From the NCBI RefSeq assembly GCF_018860855.1, contig NZ_JAHKQE010000038.1, positions 1 through 64,000 of the forward strand: DNA of 64,000 nucleotides, written 5' to 3'. The position numbers were made by a program, and so were the translations under genes. This document shows positions 1 through 7,989 of this stretch, piece after piece (position 1 is the stretch's first letter; each line of letters starts with the position of its first letter). Under the pieces are notes generated by a model. That model saw only the letters and a list, made by a program, of their open reading frames with translations. It made no database searches and had not been told where the DNA came from. Origin of the DNA: Amphritea atlantica (GTDB lineage: Bacteria; Pseudomonadota; Gammaproteobacteria; Pseudomonadales; Balneatricaceae).

Positions 1-237
1 GGGGAGGGTCAGCGTGGTGCCATCACTCGCACCGCCCACGACGGTCACGGTCATTGCATCGGTGTAGTCGGTGCCTGCGGTTGCAGAGACAGGGTTAGAG
101 TCACTCAGTCCCAGATCCACATCGTAATCGATGGCAGAAGAGCCTGTCAGCGTCGCTTCAAAGGTCAGCGTGCTGCCCTCTTCCATGCTCGCATCGGCAA
201 TGCTGATCACTGGAATATCGTTATCCAGATCGGAGCC
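1..237 (-). CDS. Continuation of the adhesin reading frame after an apparent frameshift (partial)
   Basis: The frame starting near 237 on the minus strand stays open to the window edge. It encodes a further Calx-beta-like/Ig-like repeat (reads SDLDNDIPVISIADASMEEG at its start, then AGTDYTDAMTVTV further on). It takes over directly where the upstream frame stops at 221-223 after DDGTGPG. Removing one base in the run at about 233-238 would restore GTGPGSD, which matches the GTGPGSN linker after the previous repeat. I infer this is the same protein as the 221-1432 gene, split by a one-base insertion that is either real or an assembly error in repetitive DNA. Confidence 0.7.
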
Positions 238-1432
238 CTGGGCCGGTGCCATCATCCACGATGGTAGCAACCGCTTCCGCGTCAGAAATATTACTGCCAG
301 CAGAATTATTTTCGAGAGTGACCGTAAACGTTTCACTACCTTCAAAAACATTATCCTGAGTCGTCTGTACCGTAAATGTTTTACTCGTCTCACCTGGAGC
401 AAAGGTTAACGTACCAGATTCAGGTGTGAAATCATTAACTTCAGCACTATCCCCAGCTTCAATACTCGTCGAAAAATCAACGGACTGTGAACTTTCTGCA
501 TCACCGGTACGCGTCACGGTGAAGGTTATTAAGCCGCCTTCACTGACACTCATGTCACCAATACTGAAGCTAGTTGTGTCGTCGTCTGGATTCGAACCGG
601 GGCCCGTGCCGTCATCAACGATGGTGCCAGTGGCTGTTCCATCGACAATCTCACCACCGTTACTCGGATCACTCAGATTAACACTAAAACTTTCTTCACC
701 TTCAAAGACATCATCTTGCGTAGTCTGCACCGTGAAGGTTTTACTCACTTCACCTGCCGCAAAAGTTAATGTACCTGTTGAGTCTGTAAAGTCATTAGTC
801 TCAGCATTATCACTCGATCCGATACTGGTTGAGAAATTAATGGTTTCTTCGCCGGTGCCGCCAGTACGAGTGACCGTAAAGGTCATCAGACCACCTTCAC
901 TAACACTGACATCAAAAACACTGTATTCAGAAGGAAGCACAAACAGCTCACCTTCGTCATCAACATAAGGTTCACGCTCCCAGTTTTCGGGATTTGTGTC
1001 GTATCCAGCACGAGCTAGTACTTCTTCAGCGGTACGATCGACTGCCTGAAATTCAGAAAAACCAGAACTGGTTGGGGGGGTGTTACCAGCGGCAGTTTCT
1101 TCCAGTATCTGGGTAGGATCCTGGCCCGCAAGGATAGCGGCCTGGATATCAGCAACATCCAGCGCTTCAGCATTAACAGAATGGAAAACGAGCGTAATTT
1201 CTCCGGTAGTCGGATCCACCTCAAGGATAGCGGTTGTATCCTCTGGCACAGTTTCTGGCTCAGCCTTACCTAGGTCTACTTCTGCTTGACTGTTCGCACG
1301 AACAATTAGCATATCACCAGGATTTACTTGCTCACCAGATTGCAAGGCGCGTTCAACACCTTCGCTATCAACGACTACGACTTCACCGGATACACTAACC
1401 ACTGTTCCTTTGGCTGTCTCTACATTTTCCAT
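221..1432 (-). CDS. Retention module-containing LapA-type surface adhesin, N-terminal part
   Basis: This is the N-terminal end of a large type I-secreted biofilm adhesin. Residues 1-110 match the LapA retention module (GTVVSVSGEVVVVDSEG, then LQSGEQVNPGDML), which anchors the protein in the outer membrane. The motif TAAG at residues 113-116, after the typical AAILAGQDPTQILEE stretch, is the site cut by the LapG protease in Pseudomonas fluorescens LapA. Two Calx-beta domains follow (about 171-274 and 288-397), nearly identical in the TFTVQTTQD.VFEG core. The frame ends prematurely at GLRSG, but an adjacent frame continues the repeats to the window edge. A purine-rich ribosome site (GGGGGGAAG) precedes the ATG. 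LapD, LapG and the type I secretion genes are not in the window. The family call is strong; full length is unknown. Confidence 0.85.
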   Translation of the reverse strand: MENVETAKGTVVSVSGEVVVVDSEGVERALQSGEQVNPGDMLIVRANSQAEVDLGKAEPETVPEDTTAILEVDPTTGEITLVFHSVNAEALDVADIQAAILAGQDPTQILEETAAGNTPPTSSGFSEFQAVDRTAEEVLARAGYDTNPENWEREPYVDDEGELFVLPSEYSVFDVSVSEGGLMTFTVTRTGGTGEETINFSTSIGSSDNAETNDFTDSTGTLTFAAGEVSKTFTVQTTQDDVFEGEESFSVNLSDPSNGGEIVDGTATGTIVDDGTGPGSNPDDDTTSFSIGDMSVSEGGLITFTVTRTGDAESSQSVDFSTSIEAGDSAEVNDFTPESGTLTFAPGETSKTFTVQTTQDNVFEGSETFTVTLENNSAGSNISDAEAVATIVDDGTGPGLRSG

Positions 1433-1900
1433 AACTTCCCCCCAGAAGATGTTTTCCTGATCTTGAGTACTCTTTGAGCCTCATGCATCAAAAAATGATG
1501 TATTTATTGCCTGATGGGGTGGCGCATAACGCTTCTCGCCAACAAAACCACCAACACATAAACTTGTTTAAAATTTTTAAGATATTAGCACAACAACACT
1601 TAGCTAAATAGCCATGAAACAAGGTTTTATACCCATTATGGTTAAAAAACAAACATACTAAATATGTTTAAATTTCGACAATAGATAAGCTGAATATAAC
1701 CTGACCCATTAACTGTTTAAGCTTACCATGACAACATGACAGTTAAAGTTTTAACGTTTTTGCCGTGCTAGAATAACCAGATACCACCCTATTAGTCTAG
1801 TGGGTATATCTATATCCAACCAATAACCATACTCATCTTGTGTATTTATTTTACTCTCTCAGTAATACACCACGGTCAGTCTAGATATAAAGTAACAAGC
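1433..1900. other. Intergenic region upstream of the adhesin gene
   Basis: This is 468 bases of AT-rich DNA without a convincing gene. It holds the adhesin leader and presumably its promoter, but I could not pick a clear -35/-10 pair. A weak inverted repeat (TGCATCA / TGATGTA) lies at about 1484-1502. Confidence 0.5.
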
Positions 1901-2686
1901 CTAGTGGGGAAACCAACCAATTTCCCTGGCTGTTTTTGGCCCGACAATGACATTGTCAAGAGTTTGCGGCATCAGCAGCCAGCTCGGTGATACTTTTATC
2001 CGCCCAGACATTACCTCAGCCCTAGTTTGTGGCAAGAGTGGTTTTTGCTGAGGATCGGCATAGCCATCAGGATAAATCGGCTCATTTGTCTCCAAGTCAT
2101 ACTTATCTGAAGCCCCAAAGGTGTGTAGCAACTCATGGGCAATGACAAAATTAGTCATCCCCCGGTAGTCAACACCAGCAAAACCATTAACCAGCCCTAT
2201 CATCCCTTTTTGCAACCCTAAAGAATGGGACAACGGGCGATCTTCTTGGGGAGAAAAATAACGTAGATAAATCCTTACATCCGGTTCCAAACCCTGCCAA
2301 CTATCATGTCGCCATGACCACCAACGCATATGAAGACTCCAGAACACTCTATCCAGTAATCCCGCCCCCACCTCAATTTCAGGCGGTTGTGCATAAAGCT
2401 CTGGCGCTAAATAAAACTCTGCTAAAGGATTCTGCTCAACGTGATAGCGAGATGCCTCTCGCTGTAAGAAAGCACCGATTTCGGTAAAGTGATCTACACG
2501 CAACGCATCGATGTAAGCCTCAGTATCTGTCCGCCCATCAGCATTAATCGGATACAGCACGACCCAGACCGGCCGCTCCCAGGCCTGTATTCGCACATCC
2601 GTTAACCAAGTATTCATGGCGACGACAAACAGCACAATCAGTAACAGGATAATCCGTAATAAACGAAAGCGAGACGATTTCAGCAT
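1901..2686 (-). CDS. Membrane-anchored metzincin-like putative metalloprotease
   Basis: A conserved-looking protein with no name I recognise. Residues 9-26 form one N-terminal membrane anchor or uncleaved signal, so the rest is probably periplasmic. Residues 184-194 read HELLHTFGASD, fitting the zinc-binding pattern HExxHxxGxxD, with Glu185 as the likely catalytic base and Asp194 as third ligand. VMSG at 225-228 could be the Met-turn of metzincins. These are visible motifs; peptidase activity and substrate are inferred. A good GGAGG site sits 5 bases before the ATG. It may be cotranscribed after the YqaA-like gene, 91 bases upstream. Confidence 0.7.
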   Translation of the reverse strand: MLKSSRFRLLRIILLLIVLFVVAMNTWLTDVRIQAWERPVWVVLYPINADGRTDTEAYIDALRVDHFTEIGAFLQREASRYHVEQNPLAEFYLAPELYAQPPEIEVGAGLLDRVFWSLHMRWWSWRHDSWQGLEPDVRIYLRYFSPQEDRPLSHSLGLQKGMIGLVNGFAGVDYRGMTNFVIAHELLHTFGASDKYDLETNEPIYPDGYADPQQKPLLPQTRAEVMSGRIKVSPSWLLMPQTLDNVIVGPKTAREIGWFPH

Positions 2687-2777
2687 AGTGCCTCCACTCT
2701 TAATGCTGACATTTACCCCCTACACATACATTTAACAACTTAGTGAATGGTGTAACTCGGGGCATAGGCCAATCATA

Positions 2778-3170
2778 TTAGTGAATAGCTAAAACGATTA
2801 ATAGGTAGCGCAGGGTTTTACCCATGACAATCAACAGCACCGATAGCCATAGACGACAACGAATCCAACCGGCCACAAGACAGAGAGGATCACCAATGAG
2901 AGGCAACCATGAAAACAACAGGGTAATGACCCCAAACCGCCTTAATACAGCCAACGCTCGCTGCTGGTTTCTTTTGTGCGGCGGAGGCGACCAGCGCCGA
3001 CTGATCCACCACCCCATCAAGTAAGTCAGGACGCCACCTAGGCTATTTCCTAAGCTGGCCACCAGTAGCAACTGAATAGGCTGCGCATCCGGCTGAGTTA
3101 AAAGGTAACCCAACAATACTTCTGAGCCGCCCGGCATCAATGTTGAAGCAATAAAACTACTGAAGAACAA
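2778..3170 (-). CDS. YqaA family (DedA/VTT-like) membrane protein
   Basis: A small integral membrane protein of the YqaA branch of the VTT/DedA-like superfamily. The N-terminal STLMPGGSEVLLGYL and central ASLGNSLGGVLTYLMGWW segments are characteristic, as is the later WLPLIGDPLCLVAGW. Three to four hydrophobic segments are visible. Function is unclear; relatives are linked to lipid scrambling or membrane homeostasis. The start is uncertain: the only usual start in frame is TTG at 3170, whose GGGGA lies too close, while family similarity (PAIWGLFF) extends about ten codons upstream to a stop. Translation may be coupled to recQ, which ends at 3200. Confidence 0.75.
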   Translation of the reverse strand: MFFSSFIASTLMPGGSEVLLGYLLTQPDAQPIQLLLVASLGNSLGGVLTYLMGWWISRRWSPPPHKRNQQRALAVLRRFGVITLLFSWLPLIGDPLCLVAGWIRCRLWLSVLLIVMGKTLRYLLIVLAIH

Positions 3171-3199
3171 TCCCCATATCGCAGGATCGATAAGCGCGA

Positions 3200-5377
3200 T
3201 TAACGGTTCGATTCAAGACGCTCCATATCAGCCCGAATACAGCGCAGCACACCAAATTCATAAAGTCCGTCTAACGCCTCATGGACCGGCTTCAGAGATA
3301 CACCAAAAGATGCCATACATTCACACATCACATTTTGCACCTGCTCTAGCTGTTCTGCCGTTAGCACTACCACATCCGTCAGCCCCAACTCCCCAGAAGC
3401 GATACCATCCGCCAAGTGGTTATAGATTACATTTTCAGACAGGTGCTGCTGTCTCGCCACTTGCGCAACCGTCATGCCGGAGCGATACAGGGCAACGGAT
3501 TGCTGCACCTGTAGGTCTTTACTCTGTGGCTGCTGCTGTTCGGTTTGGTATTCACGGATAAGTTCCAAAAACTGATCACCGTAGAGCTCCAATTTACGCT
3601 CACCGATACCGTTCAACCGCCCCATCTGCTGATGCGTCAATGGGCGATACATCACCATTTCCATGAGGGTTGCATCATGAAAGATTACATAAGGCGGTAC
3701 ATCCTGCTCTTTCGACAACGCCATTCGCAGCGTTTTAAGCGCATTCCACAAGCCATAATCTTCAACATCAAGCTTTTGCTGGGGATCATTACGCTTACTG
3801 AACGATTCCTGCTTACGCTTATCTTGGCGCATCTCAATTTGTAACTGGCCTTTTAGTAAAGGTCGACAACTATCGGTCAGATAAAGTACACCGTGGCTAT
3901 TCGCCGCCACACTAAGATAACCACGCGCCACTAGTTGACGAAAGACTGAACGCCATTGATTACGATCCAGCTCTTTACCAATACCGAAGGTGCTCAACTC
4001 ATGATGCTTAAGCTCCTTCACCCGATCGCTGCTTTTACCCAAAAGCACCTCGATCACATGATTAACGCCAAAGCGCTGACCACAGCGATATACGGCCGAC
4101 AACGCTTTACGAGCCGACTCAGTGGCATCCCATACCGGCACTGGTTCCAAACAGGTATCACAATTACCACAGGGCTCCGGCAGTGGCTCACCAAAATACG
4201 TCAATAATGTCTGTCGTCGACAACTAGTAATTTCGCACAACCCTAGCATCGCTTCGAGTTTTTGCCGTTCAATGCTTTTATGCAGCTCATCGGCCTGCGA
4301 GCTTTCGAGCATCTGCCGCAGGAAGATAACATCTTGCAGACCATAGACCATCCACGCATCAGCTGGCAGACCATCACGCCCCGCCCGCCCGGTCTCTTGA
4401 TAATAGGCTTCGACGCTTTTTGGTAGATCGAGGTGGGCAACAAAACGCACATTTGGCTTATCGATCCCCATACCAAAAGCCACCGTTGCCACCATCATAA
4501 TATTCTCTTCGGTTAAAAACCGATGCTGATTATGACGACGCAGCTCAGGATGCAAGCCTGCATGATAGGGCAAGGCATTAAACCCCTGCTCCTGCAGCCA
4601 CTGAGCCGTGTCTTCGACTTTTTTACGCGATAGACAATAAACAATGCCTGAGTCGGTGGCATGTTCCGCTTTCAGAAATTTCAGTAACTGCTCTTTAGCA
4701 CGGTGCTTTTGGCCGATGCGATAACGAATATTGGGCCGATCAAACCCTTGAATAAATTTTCGTGCATTCTGCAGCCCTAACCGTTCGCAGATCTCATCCC
4801 GAGTGCGTTCATCGGCGGTCGCAGTCAAAGCAATGCGAGGCACCCCAGGAAAACATTCCTGCAGGTAGCTGAGCTGCAAATATTCAGGTCGGAAATCATG
4901 TCCCCACTGGGAAACGCAGTGGGCTTCATCAATCGCAAACAGCGCTAACTTGCATTCTGACAGCATTTTCAACGTGCGTGGTTGCAGCAAGCGTTCCGGC
5001 GCAACATAGAGTAGATCCAACGTGCCGCTGCGCAGTTGGTGTTCCACCTCCTGCGCCATACTGTAATCCATGGATGAGTTCAGATAGCCCGCACTAATAC
5101 CCCATTGAGACAATGCCTGCACCTGATCCTGCATCAATGCAATCAGCGGTGATACCACGATGGCAACCCCGGGACGAATCAATGCCGGCAGTTGATAACA
5201 GAGCGATTTACCGCCCCCAGTTGGCATCACGACCAGTGCATCACCATCACCAAGCAACGTCTCAATCACGTCTTGCTGCGGATGCCGAAACTGGTCATAA
5301 CCAAAGATTTGTTTTAAGAGTTGTTGCGCCTTTTCTATCATGCTCGGCATTATCCGGCATGAATTGCAGACTGTCAT
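3200..5377 (-). CDS. recQ: ATP-dependent DNA helicase RecQ
   Basis: A 3'-5' DNA helicase for recombination and fork repair. Walker A MPTGGGKS lies at residues 51-58 and the DEAH box at 150-153 with the aromatic-rich loop ([11 protein letters not shown]) behind it. The zinc-binding RQC region contains [12 protein letters not shown] and CGNCDTC, and an HRDC domain follows ([11 protein letters not shown]). At up to 725 residues it is longer than E. coli RecQ (about 610). About 100 extra C-terminal residues look like the HTH_40 extension ([18 protein letters not shown]). Methionines at 10 and 13 (5350, 5341) are alternative starts and align better with other RecQ N termini. It is divergent from the UPF0149 gene. 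Confidence 0.95.
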   Translation of the reverse strand: MTVCNSCRIMPSMIEKAQQLLKQIFGYDQFRHPQQDVIETLLGDGDALVVMPTGGGKSLCYQLPALIRPGVAIVVSPLIALMQDQVQALSQWGISAGYLNSSMDYSMAQEVEHQLRSGTLDLLYVAPERLLQPRTLKMLSECKLALFAIDEAHCVSQWGHDFRPEYLQLSYLQECFPGVPRIALTATADERTRDEICERLGLQNARKFIQGFDRPNIRYRIGQKHRAKEQLLKFLKAEHATDSGIVYCLSRKKVEDTAQWLQEQGFNALPYHAGLHPELRRHNQHRFLTEENIMMVATVAFGMGIDKPNVRFVAHLDLPKSVEAYYQETGRAGRDGLPADAWMVYGLQDVIFLRQMLESSQADELHKSIERQKLEAMLGLCEITSCRRQTLLTYFGEPLPEPCGNCDTCLEPVPVWDATESARKALSAVYRCGQRFGVNHVIEVLLGKSSDRVKELKHHELSTFGIGKELDRNQWRSVFRQLVARGYLSVAANSHGVLYLTDSCRPLLKGQLQIEMRQDKRKQESFSKRNDPQQKLDVEDYGLWNALKTLRMALSKEQDVPPYVIFHDATLMEMVMYRPLTHQQMGRLNGIGERKLELYGDQFLELIREYQTEQQQPQSKDLQVQQSVALYRSGMTVAQVARQQHLSENVIYNHLADGIASGELGLTDVVVLTAEQLEQVQNVMCECMASFGVSLKPVHEALDGLYEFGVLRCIRADMERLESNR

Positions 5378-5469
5378 CCAGATTTATAAGATTCGGGCAG
5401 ATTAACACTACGATCAAAGCCCTTTCACTGATAGAATCGGCTCACACTTTATTAGCCGGACCCGAACCT

Positions 5470-6063
5470 ATGCAAAATGCGATGCTGAATACACCACTCA
5501 CCGATGAGGAACTGGATGAGCTTGAAGCGTTTTTGTTCTCAGAAACTGTGTCTGAGGATGCTTTGGATCTGATAGGGACTCATGGCTATTTTTGTGCACT
5601 GAACATCAGCCCCGTTAAAATCACTGAGAAACAGTGGCTACAAGAACTGTTTGACGGCACCCCTGAATACCGATCAGAAACAGAAAAAGCACGTATTGAA
5701 GGCCTGCTGCGTCGACTCTATTTTAGCATCGGCAGCGACCTCTATAACGATCAAGATATGCTGCTGCCTTGCGATCTGACCCTCGTAGCCGAGGATGACG
5801 AAGAACAAAGCGCCCTGACAACCTGGTCACAAGCCTTTATGGAAGGTGTTTTCCTAAAAGAAGACGAATGGTTTAATCATCAGGCCGAAGAGGAAGTCGC
5901 TGAGCTGATGCTACCGATCATGATCGCGTCGGAACTATTTGATGATGAAGAGTTCGTTAAAATGCGCGCCGATACACCGCTATGCGATGAGATGTGCCGT
6001 ACTATCCCAGATCTACTGGTAGATCTGTATTTGCTGTTCCACGCGCCTGCCGATAAAAAATAA
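5470..6063 (+). CDS. UPF0149 / YecA-YgfB family protein
   Basis: An acidic, helical protein of about 197 residues with the UPF0149 pattern: LTDEELDELEAFLFSE near the N terminus, then a GYFCALNISP segment, and later HQAEEEVAELMLPIM. No C-terminal SEC-C zinc motif is present, unlike E. coli YecA. In vivo function is poorly defined; the Pseudomonas YgfB homologue modulates gene expression. The frame is open much further upstream (to 5113) but that part is antisense to recQ, so I chose the ATG at 5470. It ends before a strong terminator. Confidence 0.85.
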   Translation: MQNAMLNTPLTDEELDELEAFLFSETVSEDALDLIGTHGYFCALNISPVKITEKQWLQELFDGTPEYRSETEKARIEGLLRRLYFSIGSDLYNDQDMLLPCDLTLVAEDDEEQSALTTWSQAFMEGVFLKEDEWFNHQAEEEVAELMLPIMIASELFDDEEFVKMRADTPLCDEMCRTIPDLLVDLYLLFHAPADKK

Positions 6064-6117
6064 TCGCCAAAGCAGACGACGCCTCAACATCAAATAAACA
6101 TATTTAGCGACAACGTC

Positions 6118-6156
6118 AAAAAAGCCCGCAATCGATTCCTCGACTGCGGGCTTTTT
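6118..6156. terminator. Bidirectional rho-independent terminator
   Basis: The stem GCCCGCA (6124-6130) pairs with TGCGGGC (6145-6151), extended inside by TCGA/TCGA and flanked by A-rich and T-rich tracts on both sides. It separates the convergent UPF0149 and slyB genes and can serve both. Confidence 0.9.
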
Positions 6157-6234
6157 ACATTCTAATCCAGATGCTTAATCCAATAAACAGATCACTTTAC
6201 GCACTTAAACCACAACCGTTAGCCATCGATTTGA

Positions 6235-6696
6235 TTAACGGACGACACGGGCGGTTGAACCTTGGCGCAACACACGTACCCGTTCGCCTGGCTGGAAGAA
6301 ACCATCACTATCGACTTCTTGAACAACAGAGATCGTCCGCCCATTTTCCAGCGTCACGGTCACTTCCTGCCCCTGTTTGCGGGTAGAATTCTCTTCCACT
6401 TTCTGGCCCACAATACCACCGGCAATAGCACCTACCACAGCCGCAATACTGCTACCTTTACCACCACCCACTGTACTACCGGCAATACCACCGACGATGG
6501 CACCCGCACCAGCACCTAACGGGCTGTCTGAGCGCCCCTCAATGACAACCGGCTTCACCGCATCAACCCAGGCATATTCAACATTTTGAACCTTTCGAGC
6601 CTCGCCTCGAGAATAGGTATCGCCCGACAATGAAGAAGCGCAACCCTGAAGCATCAGCATTGCCGCCGTAAATACAATAATGGTCATTCTGTTCAT
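6235..6696 (-). CDS. slyB: SlyB-like outer membrane lipoprotein, glycine zipper 2TM domain
   Basis: An outer membrane lipoprotein of the SlyB/PcpY family. From ATG 6696 the protein begins MNRMTIIVFTAAM with lipobox LQGC, so the lipidated Cys is residue 19. The middle holds the glycine zipper (GAGAGAIVGGIAGSTVGG and AAVVGAIAGGIVGQ). The C terminus has the family's beta-rich tail (QEVTVTLENGR, then FFQPGERVRVL). SlyB stabilises outer membrane protein-LPS domains under envelope stress in enterics. I prefer 6696 over an ATG three codons earlier because AGGA then lies 8 bases upstream. It follows the clsB-like gene in the same direction. Confidence 0.9.
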   Translation of the reverse strand: MNRMTIIVFTAAMLMLQGCASSLSGDTYSRGEARKVQNVEYAWVDAVKPVVIEGRSDSPLGAGAGAIVGGIAGSTVGGGKGSSIAAVVGAIAGGIVGQKVEENSTRKQGQEVTVTLENGRTISVVQEVDSDGFFQPGERVRVLRQGSTARVVR

Positions 6697-6829
6697 ATCA
6701 TTCATCCTAAACTTTCGTTGAAAATATTAAATGCAGGTTGCTTATCAACGTCTATCACCACGCACAGCACTATCACTCGAAAACAGCCCAAAACCCGACG
6801 TACTAAACAAAAACATAGCAGCTATCAGC

Positions 6830-7954
6830 TTAACGTATCTTTAACAGTAACTGACAGACTAGCGACCAGCTCACCTCTCGGAGTTTTTGATACCACGGTC
6901 GTTGAGACCATTGATCATAACAAATCTCGCAACTTCGTTGCATATCGCTCATCAGCAGCTGTTCGACCGCCGCTGTTAACTTCGGTTCCACTACTTCGAG
7001 GTTGGCTTCAAGATTCCAACGCAGATTCCAGTGATCCAAGTTACAAGAGCCAACCGAGACCCATTGGTCACACAAACCGAGCTTGGTATGCAAAAAAGAG
7101 GTCTGATACTCATAAATCTTTACCCCAGCCTGCAGTAATCGTCGGTAATAGCGTTTAGAGGCATGATAGACCCAAGGATGATCCGTATTGGGACCTGCAA
7201 CAATCAAGCGTACATCAATACCCCGCAAAGCGGCCTGCCGCAAACTACGACGCACCGACAGAGCCGGTAGAAAGTACGCGGTTTCCATCCAAACCCGCTC
7301 ACTTGCGCGATTAACATGATGCACAAAACTGCGTTTAATCTGCTGTATTTTCAGCCCTTCGACTTCGGTAATCCTTGCCAACGCATCCCCGTGACGCACC
7401 GAATCAGGAAAGCTAATAGCAGGCATGACGCCGCCACTTTTAAACCATTGCCGAGAAAACAGCTGTACCATATCCGCCACGACCGCGCCATGTACCTGTA
7501 ACATCACTTCATGCCAAGCAAGCGCGCCATGAACAGGAACGCTCCGAAGGTATTCGTCACTGATCCCCGTGCCGCCAATAAAACCGGTGCGCTGATCGGC
7601 AATCATCAATTTGCGATGATCTCTGGCTAAATTACCATCCAGCTTAAATAACCGAATGGGGTTATAGCGCAATACCTGAACCCCTGCCTGTTTTAATCTT
7701 TCGCTGTCTTGTTTTTTAAATCGACGACCACCAAAATCATCGATCAGCCAACAAACCTTCACTCCTCGCCGTGCCGCGCCGATTAACGCGGCGATAAACT
7801 GATCGGCAACCGCACCAGAGCTAACCATATAAAACTCCAGCAGCAGCGTTTCACGCGCATCATCAATGGCTTGCAACATGCGGGGGAAGAAATGCTCGCC
7901 CTGAACCAGTAGCTCAACCCGATTACCACCGGACCAACGATATCGCCCCCTCAT
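6830..7954 (-). CDS. clsB: Cardiolipin synthase B-like phospholipase D family protein
   Basis: A two-HKD phospholipase D-superfamily enzyme resembling ClsB, which makes cardiolipin from phospholipids at the inner membrane. The first HKD motif has His113, Lys115 and Asp120 (HRKLMIAD) followed by GFIGGTGISDEY. The second has His289, Lys291 and Asp296 (HTKLGLCD) followed by VGSCNLD. The N-terminal GNRVELLVQGEHFFPRML matches the ClsB start and there is no N-terminal membrane segment, unlike ClsA. It is somewhat shorter than E. coli ClsB (413). It begins 35 bases after the ABC exporter gene, so the two are probably cotranscribed, a sensible pairing for lipid or envelope metabolism. Confidence 0.88.
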   Translation of the reverse strand: MRGRYRWSGGNRVELLVQGEHFFPRMLQAIDDARETLLLEFYMVSSGAVADQFIAALIGAARRGVKVCWLIDDFGGRRFKKQDSERLKQAGVQVLRYNPIRLFKLDGNLARDHRKLMIADQRTGFIGGTGISDEYLRSVPVHGALAWHEVMLQVHGAVVADMVQLFSRQWFKSGGVMPAISFPDSVRHGDALARITEVEGLKIQQIKRSFVHHVNRASERVWMETAYFLPALSVRRSLRQAALRGIDVRLIVAGPNTDHPWVYHASKRYYRRLLQAGVKIYEYQTSFLHTKLGLCDQWVSVGSCNLDHWNLRWNLEANLEVVEPKLTAAVEQLLMSDMQRSCEICYDQWSQRPWYQKLREVSWSLVCQLLLKIR

Positions 7955-7989
7955 AGGTTACTCCCTTTATACCAACATTAGCGCAAACA

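Noticed and set aside
426-968. Plus-strand frame of 180 codons opposite the adhesin
   Set aside because: It is antisense to the Calx-beta repeats, Ser/Pro/Val-rich, and arises from the repeated codons; no family features.
5113-5469. N-terminal extension of the UPF0149 frame
   Set aside because: It is antisense to recQ and unlike the family; the ATG at 5470 gives the normal length.
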